From an uncultured Oscillospiraceae bacterium (GTDB lineage: Bacteria; Bacillota_A; Clostridia; Oscillospirales; Acutalibacteraceae), in NCBI GenBank assembly GCA_910587995.1, contig CAJUNS010000001.1, positions 62,001 through 126,000 of the forward strand: a stretch of 64,000 nucleotides of DNA, read 5' to 3'. Position numbers and translations under genes: made by a program. Shown here piece by piece: positions 1 to 8,072 of the stretch. The notes beneath the pieces are model-generated. The model saw nothing but the letters and a program-made list of their open reading frames with translations, did no database searches and was not told the DNA's origin. Each line of letters opens with the position of its first letter. The stretch's first letter is position 1.

Positions 1-344
1 TCCAGCACCGCCAGAGTCATGCCCTCCACTCCCAGCTTGCCCTCTTTGGAGGGCTTGGCCTTCCGGCGCTCCTTGCCGGGCACGTCCGGGGTGTAGGCGT
101 GCTTTACCTGATTAGGCGGCAGGCTCTGGCTCAGGCGGCTGCGGATGAGAAACCCCGCCCCATCGCTGTCCGTAAAAATGACAACCCCCCGCTCTGCCGC
201 CAGCCTGCGGATCAGCTCCATTTTTTCCTGGTCGCGGAAGATTTGAAAACCGCCTGTCTCCACAATGATTCCTTCCACCAAACCGGAGAGCTTGGCCTTG
301 TCCGCCCGGCCCTCCACCACAATGGCCTCCCGAACCCGGATCAT
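1..344 (-). CDS. rnmV: Ribonuclease M5 (partial, C-terminus outside window)
   Basis: Start of a Toprim-domain ribonuclease that in Firmicutes matures 5S rRNA precursors by cutting both strands of the 5S stem. About 114 codons are present; the gene runs off the window's left edge. Visible Toprim motifs are the acidic patch IVVEGRADKAK at residues 8-18 and FTDSDGAG near residue 60, the positions of the metal-binding Glu and Asp residues. The ATG overlaps the holA stop codon as ATGA, with an AGGAGG ribosome site in the holA tail, so the two are probably translationally coupled. Assignment to M5 rather than another small Toprim protein rests on the motif set and on the GVE segment near the edge that resembles B. 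subtilis RnmV. Confidence 0.85.
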   Translation of the reverse strand, partial: MIRVREAIVVEGRADKAKLSGLVEGIIVETGGFQIFRDQEKMELIRRLAAERGVVIFTDSDGAGFLIRSRLSQSLPPNQVKHAYTPDVPGKERRKAKPSKEGKLGVEGMTLAVL

Positions 345-1393
345 CCTCTTGCCTCCTGCCCGGCCAGCAGCAGGCGGGCCACCAGGCTGTCCAGCACCAG
401 CCTGGGCTCCAGCCGGGAGCCTTTTAGGGCCAGGTCCGCTTCCAGCAGCAGGTCCAGGTACCGGCTCAACAGGCTCATGGGCGTGCGCCCCACCGCCCGC
501 ATGGCTTTTTCCAGGCGGAAGCCCAGCCGCTTATACTCCGGCGCGTATTCGGCGGGAGCCATGCAGGTCAGCCCGCTTTCCAGGGCCGCCTTCACCCGGA
601 ACAGGTCCAAAAAGGAGTTGGCCATGGCCGCCAGAATGGCCACCGGCTCCTCGTTTTGATAAAAAAGCTGCTCCAGATGCTCATAGGTCTTTTCATAGTT
701 GCCCGCCACCAGGGCGTTGGTCATCAAAAACACGGTGATCTCTGTGGTTTTCGGGGTCAGTTCCTCCACGGCCTGTACGGTAATCTCCCGCTGGCCCTGG
801 GCCAGGGTGTAGGCGCAGAGCTTCTCCACCTCTCCCAACAGGGCGGTCAGGCTGGTCCCCGCATACTCCACCAGCCGCCCGGCGGCAGGCCCCCCCAACC
901 GGCAGCCCTGCTTCTCCGCCTCTTTGGCCAGATAGCGTTTCAGCTCCCCGGGCTCACGGCGTTTAAATTCCACCACGGACCCTTTTTTCTCGCAGCGTTC
1001 CGCCAATTTTTTCCACTTGGCGGCTTTCCGGTCAAAGTCCAGGGTGGGGTACCACAGCACCAGCGCGGTGGTTTCCGGCAGATCGTCCACCAAAGCGCAC
1101 AGGCGGTCCAGCTCCTCTTGGGATTTCTCCGCCGGATTCCAGTCAGCCACGGCCACACATTTTTGCTCCGCGAAAAAAGGCAGGGCCACCGCCGCGTCCA
1201 CAATACGGGCCGCTTCGGCCAGTCCGGGGAATTCATTGCGGTTGAACTCCGGGAAATTTTCGCCCCCCGCCCGCTCAATCAGCTTCCGCGCGGCCCGCTT
1301 GAGCAGCAGTTTTTCCTCGCCGCACAACAGGTAGACCCCCGGCGCGGGAGCCGCCAGAATCTGTTTCAGTTGCTGCTCGGAGATGATGGGCAT
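341..1393 (-). CDS. holA: DNA polymerase III subunit delta
   Basis: Delta subunit of the replicative clamp loader, which opens the beta sliding clamp. The N-terminal segment PGVYLLCGEEKLLLKRA (from about residue 17) is the family's characteristic opening of the AAA-like fold, and the length of 350 aa fits HolA. I chose the ATG at 1393 because GGAAGGAG lies upstream at good spacing; the open frame continues further upstream but has no ribosome site and no homologous-looking sequence. The stop overlaps the rnmV start, and nifU ends 52 bp upstream on the same strand, so the nifS-nifU-holA-rnmV series may be cotranscribed. Confidence 0.9.
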   Translation of the reverse strand: MPIISEQQLKQILAAPAPGVYLLCGEEKLLLKRAARKLIERAGGENFPEFNRNEFPGLAEAARIVDAAVALPFFAEQKCVAVADWNPAEKSQEELDRLCALVDDLPETTALVLWYPTLDFDRKAAKWKKLAERCEKKGSVVEFKRREPGELKRYLAKEAEKQGCRLGGPAAGRLVEYAGTSLTALLGEVEKLCAYTLAQGQREITVQAVEELTPKTTEITVFLMTNALVAGNYEKTYEHLEQLFYQNEEPVAILAAMANSFLDLFRVKAALESGLTCMAPAEYAPEYKRLGFRLEKAMRAVGRTPMSLLSRYLDLLLEADLALKGSRLEPRLVLDSLVARLLLAGQEARG

Positions 1394-1445
1394 AACGGAG
1401 ACTCCTTCCGGAAGATTTTGGGGCTGGGGGGCGGGCCGCCGGGGG

Positions 1446-1877
1446 TTAGACGGAGCACCCGCACTCCTCGCACTCAGGGATCTGCCCCACAATGGGCTCG
1501 GGGTCAATCCCTATGCGCTTGTAGTAGTCCGACACAGCGGCCTTAATGGCCTGTTCCGCCAGCACCGAGCAGTGCACCTTCACCGGCGGCAGGCCGTCCA
1601 GGGCCTCCATCACCGCCTTGTTGGTCAGCTTCAGGGCCTCGCCGATGGACTTGCCCTTAATCAGCTCCGTAGCCATGCTGCTGGTGGCAATGGCCGCGCC
1701 GCAGCCAAAGGTCATAAAGGAAACGTCCGTAATCACGTCCCCCTCCACCTTGATGTACATGCGCATAATGTCTCCGCACTTGGGGTTGCCCACCTCGCCT
1801 ACGCCGCTATAGTCCTCCATTTCTCCCACATTGCGGGGGTTTGCGAAATGGTCCATCACTTTTTCACTGTATGCCAT
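1446..1877 (-). CDS. nifU: Fe-S cluster assembly scaffold NifU/IscU-type
   Basis: 143-aa scaffold on which [Fe-S] clusters are built from sulfur delivered by the cysteine desulfurase encoded upstream. Three conserved ligand cysteines are visible in the contexts PKCGD, FGCGAA and VHCS, in the order and spacing of the IscU/NifU N-terminal domain. The protein ends CEECGC, a Cys-rich tail seen in the clostridial NifU-like form. Start ATG at 1877 (MAYSEKVMDHF) is preceded by AGAGGA; the upstream in-frame ATG lacks a ribosome site. It follows nifS, separated only by a 47-aa membrane peptide gene. NifU/IscU naming is interchangeable here. Confidence 0.93.
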   Translation of the reverse strand: MAYSEKVMDHFANPRNVGEMEDYSGVGEVGNPKCGDIMRMYIKVEGDVITDVSFMTFGCGAAIATSSMATELIKGKSIGEALKLTNKAVMEALDGLPPVKVHCSVLAEQAIKAAVSDYYKRIGIDPEPIVGQIPECEECGCSV

Positions 1878-1935
1878 ACTAATTCCGTCCTCTCTATTTG
1901 GTGTTTTGCAGGATTTCGACATTTTTTGCTGTCCG

Positions 1936-2079
1936 CTATTTCCGTTTATACTCCAGGCAGCCCTGCACCAGCAGGTTGATCACAAAGGTGGGAATGCTGA
2001 GAAGCAGAGACAGCCCCAGCACCCGGCGGATCCGCTTGGCCAAAGCGGTCCGGTCTTTTTCCTTACATATAGGAGTCAT
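1936..2079 (-). CDS. Small single-pass membrane peptide (47 aa), unknown function
   Basis: Unrecognised small open frame between nifS and nifU. It starts with ATG at 2079, overlapping the last 17 bases of nifS, behind AAAGGTGA at suitable spacing, and ends TAG at 1936. The peptide opens MTPICKEKDRTALAKRIRR, a strongly basic N-terminus, followed by one hydrophobic stretch (about residues 20-40) and a short basic tail EYKRK. That pattern suggests a single transmembrane helix. The overlap with nifS and the good ribosome site argue for translation, but no known family is recognised and coding status needs comparison with relatives. Confidence 0.5.
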   Translation of the reverse strand: MTPICKEKDRTALAKRIRRVLGLSLLLSIPTFVINLLVQGCLEYKRK

Positions 2080-3274
2080 AATTCACCTTTCCCTGCTGGA
2101 TGGCATCCCACAGGGGAGACATTTTCCGCAGCCGCTCAATGATTTGAGGCAGAACCTCTAAAATATAGTCAACATCCTCCATGGTGTTGTAGTCGCCAAA
2201 GGAGATGCGCAGGGACCCATGGGCCACCTCATGGGGCAGGCCGATGGCCAGCAGCACATGGCTGGGGTCCAAAGAGCCGCTGGTGCAGGCCGAGCCGGAG
2301 GAAGCGCTGATCCCATACATATCCAAAAGCAGCAGCAGGGACTCTCCCTCCACCCCCTGGAAGCAGAAGCTCACATTGCCGGGCAGGCGCCGCTCCCGGC
2401 TGCCGTTCAGGCGGCTGCGCTCAATCTTCAGCAGACCGTCAATCAGCTTCTCCCGCATGGCGGTCAGTTGGGCGGCGCGGCGGTCCATGGTGTCCACCGC
2501 CCGCTTTATGGCCGTGGCCAGACCCACAATCTGGGCCACGTTTTCCGTTCCGGCCCGGCGGCCCCGCTCCTGGGCCCCACCGTCCAGAAAATTGTCGATG
2601 AACACCCCCGCCCGGACATACAGGGCCCCTACGCCCTTGGGCGCGTGGAGCTTATGGCCGCTTAAGGAGAGCATGTCGATGTGCTGGGCCTTTACGTCAA
2701 TGGGCACATTGCCCACCGCCTGGACCGCGTCTGTGTGGAACAGCACCCCGTGCTTCTGGCAGGCCGCGCCAATCTCCGGAATGGGCTGAATGGTGCCAAT
2801 CTCGTTGTTGGCGTACATAATGGTAACCAGGGCGGTCTTCTCGGTGATGGCGGCTTCCAGCTCCTCCACCCGCACCAGACCGTCCTCGTGCACCGGCAGG
2901 TAGGTTACCGTGAAGCCCTCTTTCTCCAGGGCCTGGCAGGTGTGCAGCACCGCGTGGTGCTCAAAAGCGGAGGTGATGACGTGGTTTTTGCCGTGCTTTC
3001 TCATTTGGGCCCGGGCCGCGCCCTTAATGGCCCAGTTGTCGCTTTCGCTGCCGCAGCTGGTAAAGTAGATCTCGTTGGGCTTAGCGCCCAAACAGGCGGC
3101 CACCGCGGCCCGGGCCTCTTCCAAGGGGGCCTTGGCCCGCTGGCCCAGCTCATACAGGCTGGAAGGGTTGCCATACACTTCTTTATAATAAGGAAGCATG
3201 GCTTCCAGCACCTCTTCCGATACCGCTGTGGTGGCGGCATTGTCCACATAGACGTTTCGTTTGGCGTTCTCCAT
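2063..3274 (-). CDS. nifS: Cysteine desulfurase (NifS/IscS family)
   Basis: PLP enzyme converting cysteine to alanine and passing persulfide sulfur to the NifU scaffold. The 403-aa protein begins MENAKRNVYVDNAATT, a typical class V aminotransferase start. It contains the PLP-lysine motif SLSGHKLHAPKG and the catalytic-cysteine loop SSGSACTSG, the hallmark of the IscS/NifS group with an extended active-site loop. Start chosen at the ATG at 3274, with AAAGGAAG upstream; the longer open frame reads through the promoter region. A strong promoter with an overlapping dyad lies about 95 bp upstream. It is first in a minus-strand set with a membrane peptide, nifU, holA and rnmV. Confidence 0.95.
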   Translation of the reverse strand: MENAKRNVYVDNAATTAVSEEVLEAMLPYYKEVYGNPSSLYELGQRAKAPLEEARAAVAACLGAKPNEIYFTSCGSESDNWAIKGAARAQMRKHGKNHVITSAFEHHAVLHTCQALEKEGFTVTYLPVHEDGLVRVEELEAAITEKTALVTIMYANNEIGTIQPIPEIGAACQKHGVLFHTDAVQAVGNVPIDVKAQHIDMLSLSGHKLHAPKGVGALYVRAGVFIDNFLDGGAQERGRRAGTENVAQIVGLATAIKRAVDTMDRRAAQLTAMREKLIDGLLKIERSRLNGSRERRLPGNVSFCFQGVEGESLLLLLDMYGISASSGSACTSGSLDPSHVLLAIGLPHEVAHGSLRISFGDYNTMEDVDYILEVLPQIIERLRKMSPLWDAIQQGKVNYDSYM

Positions 3275-3367
3275 ATTTTCAAGACTTCCTTTCGTCTTTT
3301 CGCTGCTTCGTATATAAAATACAGTTTCAAGCCGCGCTGCCTTCCGGTAGCGTTCCCCGGCAAGATT

Positions 3368-3397
3368 AATATATACCAATTTAGTATACTTTGTCAA
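3368..3397 (-). promoter_or_regulatory. Promoter of the nifS operon
   Basis: On the minus strand TTGACA (3392-3397) is separated by 18 bp from TATATT (3368-3373), a near-consensus sigma-A promoter. It sits about 95 bp upstream of the nifS start and points into it. Confidence 0.8.
3372..3388. promoter_or_regulatory. Possible operator dyad within the nifS promoter
   Basis: The inverted repeat TATAC-N7-GTATA occupies the spacer between -35 and -10 of the nifS promoter, where a bound repressor would block polymerase. In Firmicutes cysteine desulfurase genes are often controlled by Rrf2-type regulators (IscR, CymR). No such regulator gene is in the window, so this link is inference. Confidence 0.4.
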
Positions 3398-3580
3398 GTC
3401 CCCTGGGCCAGATAAGTGGAATTTTTTCGTTTTTATAAGCATAAACCCAAAAGCGGCACCCTACACTACAAACAAACGGGCGGCGCGAGGCTGCGTTTCC
3501 GGCGGCGGGGCCCAGCCCAAACCTGGCGGGCGCTTTGAGAGGCCCCCGCGCTCTGCCCGGCCTGGGAGCGTCCCTGCCAA

Positions 3581-3670
3581 GGGAGTGTCCGTTTCGGAGA
3601 GCTTTTCGTGTTCCCCCGCCCTACGCGCGGGGGAACACGGATGATTATCTCTGTGGTTGGGACACTTCCC
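3581..3670 (-). mobile_element. MITE-like element, copy A (90 bp)
   Basis: One of five related 89-90 bp elements, here inverted relative to copies B-E. Ends read GGGAGTGTCC and GGACACTTCCC, with the central GTGTTCCCCCGC hairpin. Flanking 9-mers are CCCTGCCAA on the left (3572-3580) and CCCCGCCAA on the right (3670-3678), one mismatch, as expected of an aged target-site duplication. The hairpin loop is inverted relative to the element's flanks when compared with the other copies. It lies 15 bp upstream of the rnj -35 box. No open frame. Confidence 0.8.
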
Positions 3671-3685
3671 CCCGCCAAATGATGG

Positions 3686-3714
3686 TTGACAGATGAACTG
3701 TGAAATAGTAGAAT
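3686..3714 (+). promoter_or_regulatory. Promoter of rnj
   Basis: TTGACA (3686-3691), 17-bp spacer, TAGAAT (3709-3714): near-consensus vegetative promoter pointing to rnj, giving an untranslated leader of about 140 nt. Confidence 0.8.
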
Positions 3715-3785
3715 ATAAGGTAATACCCTATTGGCTAAACGCGGCAGACCGCCGCTTTTGTATTTATATTTTATTCCAAACTACT

Positions 3786-3841
3786 CCGGAACACAGCGCC
3801 GGCATCCGTGGGCTTGCAGGCCCGATGCGGCCGCTGTCCGG
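3786..3841 (+). promoter_or_regulatory. Large stem-loop in the rnj 5' leader
   Basis: A 56-nt near-continuous hairpin: outer CCGG/CCGG, then ACAGCG/CGCTGT, then GCATC/GATGC with a CC/GG pair beyond a bulge, and inner GGGC/GCCC round a TTGCAG loop. It ends about 9 nt before the AAGGAGG ribosome site. The fold is plain from the bases; a regulatory role such as autoregulation by the encoded ribonuclease is inference. Confidence 0.6.
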
Positions 3842-3863
3842 CTATCTTTAAGGAGGAAGATCC

Positions 3864-5831
3864 GTGTCAGGCAACGAAAAAAAGAATAGCAGGCCCCGCC
3901 GTCAGGCAGGCAAGGAAACTAGGCCCCAGGACCAGGCCTTGACCAATACGGCGGAAACCCCAAAAATCGGGAAAATCGCCGGGCCAAAGGCCGTGGAGAA
4001 ACAGCCCGCTTCCCAGCGCAGGTCCCGCAAGCAGGCCCCCAGAAAGCCCAAGCGGCAAACGCTGGGTTCGGCCCCCATCGCGGCCGCCCAGCAGGCGGCG
4101 GTTCAGGCGGGCCGGGCCGAAACGCCGCCCCCCGCCCCCCGCCGGGGCAGGGGCAGGCCCCGCAAAACCCAAAAGCCCTCCATTCGGGCTTACTTTTTGG
4201 GCGGGCTCAACGAGATTGGGAAAAACTTTACCCTCTATGAGTGCCAGGATGACATGATCATTGTGGACTGCGGCCTGGCCTTTCCGGACGAGGACATGCC
4301 CGGCGTGGACCTGGTGATTCCGGACTTTAGCTTTGTGGAGAAAAACCGGTCCAAAATCAAGGGCGCGGTCATCACCCACGGCCATGAGGACCACATTGGC
4401 GCGGTGCCCTATCTGTTGAAAAAGCTGAACATTCCCGTGTATGGCACGGCCCTGACCATCGGCCTGATTGAAAGCAAGCTGAAGGAGCACGGCCTCACCG
4501 GCTCCGCCCGGCTTCAAGTAACGCCACCCGGCTCCCGGGTCCGCCTGGGCTGCATGGAGGTGGAGCTCATTCATGTAAACCACTCCATCGCCGACTCGGT
4601 GGCCCTGGCCATCCACAGCCCGGCCGGCGTGCTGGTGCACACCGGTGACTTTAAGGTGGACTTTTCTCCCGCCGAAGGGGAGATCATCGACCTGACCCGC
4701 TTTGCCGAGCTAGGCCAGCAGGGGGTGCTGGCCCTGCTGGCGGACTCCACCAACGCGGAGCGCCCCGGCTACACCAAAACCGAGCAGAGCGTCAACGACT
4801 CCCTGGACTCGCTTTTTATGCGGGCGGAGGGCAAGCGCATTATTGTGGCTACCTTCGCCTCTTCCATCAGCCGGGTGCAGATGATCATCAACTGCGCTGT
4901 GAAATACGGCCGCAAGGTGGCCCTCTCGGGCCGCAGCATGGTAAACGTGATGGGCATTGCCAGCGAGCTGGGCTACCTAAACGTGCCTGACGGGGTGCTC
5001 ATCGACCTGAGCCTCATCAACCGGTATGAGCCCGGCCAGCTGGTGCTCATCACCACCGGCAGCCAGGGCGAGCCCATGTCCGCCCTGACCCGCATGGCCT
5101 TTTCGGACCACCGGCAGGTGGCCATTGGCCCTGGGGACTTTATCATTCTCTCTGCCCGGCCCATTCCCGGCAATGAAAAAACCGTGGGGGCCGTGGTTGA
5201 CGAGCTGCTTAAGCAAGGCTGCACGGTCATTTATGAATCCATGTATGAGGTGCATGTCTCCGGCCATGCCTGCCAGGAGGAGCTCAAGCTCATCCACGGG
5301 CTGACCAAACCCAAGTTTTTCATCCCGGTCCATGGGGAGCAGAAGCACCTGCAAAAGCACGCGGGGCTGGCCATGTCCATGGGCATGGCCCGGGAGAACA
5401 TCTTCATTGGGAATATCGGCAATGTGCTGGAAATCCACGAAGACGGCATGAAGCAGCTGGGCGACGTGCCCGCTGGCAGCGTAATGGTGGATGGTTTGGG
5501 CGTGGGCGATGTGGGCAGCATTGTGCTGCGGGACCGCAAGCATCTGGCGGAGGACGGCCTGATTGTGGCCGTGTGCTCCATTGACTCCCACTCCGGCCAT
5601 GTGGTGGCCGGGCCGGACATTGTTTCCCGGGGTTTTGTGTATGTGCGGGAGTCCGAGGCACTGATGGTGGAGGCCAAAAAGCTGGTGCGCAACACGCTGG
5701 AGGACTGCGCCAGCCGCCGGGTGCGGGACTGGAGCGGCATGAAGCAGAGCGTAAAGGACGAGCTCTCCCGGTTTCTTTACCGCAAAACCCAGCGCAATCC
5801 TATGATCCTGCCGGTCATTATGGAGGTCTAG
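3864..5831 (+). CDS. rnj: Ribonuclease J
   Basis: Metallo-beta-lactamase/beta-CASP ribonuclease with 5' exo- and endonuclease activity, central to mRNA turnover in Firmicutes. At 655 aa it exceeds the usual ~555 because of a ~105-residue N-terminal extension rich in Lys, Arg, Pro and Ala (KKNSRPRRQ, RRSRKQAPRKPKRQ, RRGRGRPRKTQ). That extension is probably disordered and nucleic-acid binding. The catalytic domain begins at SIRAYFLGGLNEIGKN; the zinc motif HGHEDHIGAVPYLL is near residue 171, with HTGDFK and the C-terminal SGHAC and PVHGE segments following. Start is GTG behind AAGGAGG at 8 nt. It has its own promoter and structured leader. Next downstream is gdpP, after a palindromic repeat. 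Confidence 0.95.
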   Translation: MSGNEKKNSRPRRQAGKETRPQDQALTNTAETPKIGKIAGPKAVEKQPASQRRSRKQAPRKPKRQTLGSAPIAAAQQAAVQAGRAETPPPAPRRGRGRPRKTQKPSIRAYFLGGLNEIGKNFTLYECQDDMIIVDCGLAFPDEDMPGVDLVIPDFSFVEKNRSKIKGAVITHGHEDHIGAVPYLLKKLNIPVYGTALTIGLIESKLKEHGLTGSARLQVTPPGSRVRLGCMEVELIHVNHSIADSVALAIHSPAGVLVHTGDFKVDFSPAEGEIIDLTRFAELGQQGVLALLADSTNAERPGYTKTEQSVNDSLDSLFMRAEGKRIIVATFASSISRVQMIINCAVKYGRKVALSGRSMVNVMGIASELGYLNVPDGVLIDLSLINRYEPGQLVLITTGSQGEPMSALTRMAFSDHRQVAIGPGDFIILSARPIPGNEKTVGAVVDELLKQGCTVIYESMYEVHVSGHACQEELKLIHGLTKPKFFIPVHGEQKHLQKHAGLAMSMGMARENIFIGNIGNVLEIHEDGMKQLGDVPAGSVMVDGLGVGDVGSIVLRDRKHLAEDGLIVAVCSIDSHSGHVVAGPDIVSRGFVYVRESEALMVEAKKLVRNTLEDCASRRVRDWSGMKQSVKDELSRFLYRKTQRNPMILPVIMEV

Positions 5832-5887
5832 GGGGCTTTTCCCGCCTCTGAGCACACAGCCCGCGCCTACCACTGCCCGCCGCAACG

Positions 5888-5942
5888 TAAAAGTTTTTGA
5901 AAGTCCTTAGAAAACTTTTTTCAAAAAGTTTTCTAAGCCGCC
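5888..5942 (+). repeat. Palindromic intergenic repeat (family of the 28-kb array)
   Basis: Perfect 32-bp palindrome at 5906-5937 (15-bp arms, CTTAGAAAACTTTTT on the left, 2-nt centre), preceded by AAAAGTTTTTGAAAGTC and followed by CCGCC. The same arrangement, read on the minus strand, recurs in the tandem array at 28.1-28.6 kb and as a palindrome-less relic near 44.93 kb. It sits between rnj and gdpP. It could act as a weak terminator or mRNA-end structure, but no clean T-run follows the stem. Confidence 0.75.
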
Positions 5943-5977
5943 GGAGGCAACCGAAGGCAAGAGGAGATGAGAGTACA

Positions 5978-7951
5978 TTGAGGAGGAAAAAAGTTTGGGT
6001 CACATCGCCGCTGATGTATTTGATGGCGGCGGCTATGGTGGCTATGGCCATTGCCAGCTATCCCTACAGCCGGATCCTGTTCGCCGTGGAGCTGACCGCC
6101 GCTGGGCTCTGCTCGCTGGCCACAGTGGTCTCCGGGCTGATCTACCGCCAGAATGTGGCCTCTACCGTGCGGGCGGCCGGAAAGGTGCTGGCCGCCGGGG
6201 AAGAAGAAGCCCTGCAGGAATTCGCCATGCCTGTGGCCGTGGTGGCCCCGGCCGGGGACCTGGTGTGGACCAACCGCGCCTTTGCCGAGTCCCTAGGCAA
6301 GGGCAGGCCCTGCCTGGGGGAAAATGTACTCAAATACATCTACCCCAAAACCTTCCGCCAAGTGCTGGAGGAACGGGGGGCTTCGGTGTCCCATGGAGGC
6401 CGGGAATATACCGTATATGGCGCTTGGGCCCAGCGGGGGCACATCTTGTACTTTGTGGATGACACCTACTTTAAAAATGTGGACAAAGAGTTTCGGGAGC
6501 GCCGCCCGGTGGTGTGCCTGGCCGTGTTCGACAACCGGGAGGAAATGGCCCGGGACAGCCTGGGAGGCGAGGAATCCCGGGTGACCGCCGAGGTGGAAGC
6601 CGCCCTGCGGGGCTGGGTTGTGGATGAGCTCAAGGGATTCATCCGCAAAATGTCCAACGGGCGCTATCTGTTCATCACCGACGACGCCCACATTGAAGAG
6701 GCCAAACAGAAGCGCTTTCGGGTGCTGGACCAAGTGCGGCAGGTGAAAAACAGCCGCAACCACATGAGCGCCACGGTATCCATTGGCGTGGGCCGGGGGG
6801 CCCGCACCATTGCGGAAAGCGAGCGCTGGGCCCGCCAGGCCATAGACATGGCCCTGGGCCGGGGCGGCGACCAGGTGGCCGTAAAGCAGGGAGGGGATAC
6901 ATACGAATTCTTCGGTGGACTCTCCAAAGGGGTGGAAAAGCGGGACAAGGTGCGCACACGGGTCATTGCCGCCACCCTCACCGACCATGTAAAGGCCAGC
7001 GACCGGGTGTTTATTATGGGCCACACCAACTCCGACCTGGACAGCGTGGGCTCCGCCGTGGGCATGTGGGCGGCCATCTATAAGGGCCTGGAAAAGCAAG
7101 CCAACATTGTCATAAACCGCGGCTCCACCCTGGCCGGCTCCCTGGTGGACATGGTGGACGAGGCCTACCCGGACGAGGACCTGTTCATCAGCCCTATGGA
7201 GGCCTTGCAGGCCGCTACAGAGCGCTCCCTGCTCATTGTGGTGGACACCCACTCGGTGAACTATGTGGAGAGCCGGGAGCTGCTGTCCCACATTTCCCGG
7301 GTGGTGGTCATCGACCACCATAGAATGATGGTCACCCACATTAAAAACGCGTTGATCTTTTACCACGAGCCTTACGCCAGCTCGGCCTCCGAGATGGTGG
7401 CGGAGCTGGCCCAGTACATCAAATCCTCGGCCATTGACAGCGTGGACGCCCAGGCGCTGCTGGCGGGCATTATGCTGGACACCAAAAACTTTGTGCTGAA
7501 AACCGGCGTGCGCACCTTCGAGGCCTCCGCCTACCTGCGCCGCTGGGGCGCGGACACGGTCTCGGTCAAAAAGCTTTTCGCCAACACCTTGGAGAGCTAC
7601 AAGCGCCGGTCCCAGCTGGTCTCTGGGGCGGAAATCTACAAGGGCTGCGCCATTGCCACCTCCAGCTGGGAGTTTGAAGACATGCGGGTGGCCGCTGCCC
7701 AGGCCGCCGACGAGCTGCTGTCCATCCAGGGGGTGCTGGCCTCCTTTGTGCTGTATAAAACCGGCGTGGACGTGAGCATCTCCGGCCGGAGCCTGGGGGA
7801 TGTGAACGTGCAGGTCATCTTGGAGGAATTTGGCGGAGGCGGGCACCTGACCATGGCAGGGGCCCAAATTAAAAACATCACCATTGGCGAGGCCCGGCGG
7901 GCTTTGATCCGGGCCCTGGACAACAAGCTGGAAGAGACAAAAAGCAATTAA
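5978..7951 (+). CDS. gdpP: Cyclic-di-AMP phosphodiesterase GdpP
   Basis: Membrane-bound DHH-DHHA1 phosphodiesterase that hydrolyses c-di-AMP. Predicted 657 aa, matching B. subtilis GdpP. Order: two N-terminal membrane helices (about residues 8-55, PLMYLMAAAMVAMAIAS and following), a PAS-like domain, a degenerate GGDEF (SIGVGRGARTIAESE), then DHH motifs from about residue 345 (MGHTNSDLDSVGSAVG, VVDTHSVN, VIDHHRM) and DHHA1 with EFGGGGHLTMAGAQI near the end. I chose TTG at 5978, with GAGGAG upstream, because the longer frame would translate the intergenic palindrome. Context gdpP-(phosphorylase)-rplI-dnaB is the conserved Firmicutes order with one inserted gene pair. Confidence 0.93.
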   Translation: MRRKKVWVTSPLMYLMAAAMVAMAIASYPYSRILFAVELTAAGLCSLATVVSGLIYRQNVASTVRAAGKVLAAGEEEALQEFAMPVAVVAPAGDLVWTNRAFAESLGKGRPCLGENVLKYIYPKTFRQVLEERGASVSHGGREYTVYGAWAQRGHILYFVDDTYFKNVDKEFRERRPVVCLAVFDNREEMARDSLGGEESRVTAEVEAALRGWVVDELKGFIRKMSNGRYLFITDDAHIEEAKQKRFRVLDQVRQVKNSRNHMSATVSIGVGRGARTIAESERWARQAIDMALGRGGDQVAVKQGGDTYEFFGGLSKGVEKRDKVRTRVIAATLTDHVKASDRVFIMGHTNSDLDSVGSAVGMWAAIYKGLEKQANIVINRGSTLAGSLVDMVDEAYPDEDLFISPMEALQAATERSLLIVVDTHSVNYVESRELLSHISRVVVIDHHRMMVTHIKNALIFYHEPYASSASEMVAELAQYIKSSAIDSVDAQALLAGIMLDTKNFVLKTGVRTFEASAYLRRWGADTVSVKKLFANTLESYKRRSQLVSGAEIYKGCAIATSSWEFEDMRVAAAQAADELLSIQGVLASFVLYKTGVDVSISGRSLGDVNVQVILEEFGGGGHLTMAGAQIKNITIGEARRALIRALDNKLEETKSN

Positions 7952-7962
7952 CGCCACGCAAG

Positions 7963-8051
7963 GGGTGTGTCCCAACCACAGAGATAATCATTCGTGTTCC
8001 CCCGCCTTACGGGCGGGGGAACACGGAAAGCTCTCCGAAACGGACACTCCC
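7963..8051 (+). mobile_element. MITE-like element, copy B (89 bp)
   Basis: Starts GGGTGTGTCCC and ends GGACACTCCC, with the central GTGTTCCCCCGCC / GGGCGGGGGAACAC hairpin. Flanks are CCACGCAAG (7954-7962) and CCACACAAG (8051-8059), one mismatch. The right flank runs into the ribosome site (AAGGAGG) of the following phosphorylase gene, so the insertion hit the SD region and the 9-bp duplication left an intact SD. Confidence 0.85.
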
Positions 8052-8072
8052 CACACAAGGAGGGAAATCGTC

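Noticed and set aside
3581..3670. Reading the GC hairpin repeat as an ordinary terminator
   Set aside because: Five copies share ends and flanking 9-bp duplications, occur upstream of genes as well as between them, and have no T-run.
5897..5977. Upstream start of gdpP
   Set aside because: It would encode the intergenic palindrome; TTG at 5978 gives the family length and has a ribosome site.
7965..8072. N-terminal extension of the nucleoside phosphorylase
   Set aside because: The extra codons lie within MITE copy B, and a strong SD precedes the ATG at 8073.
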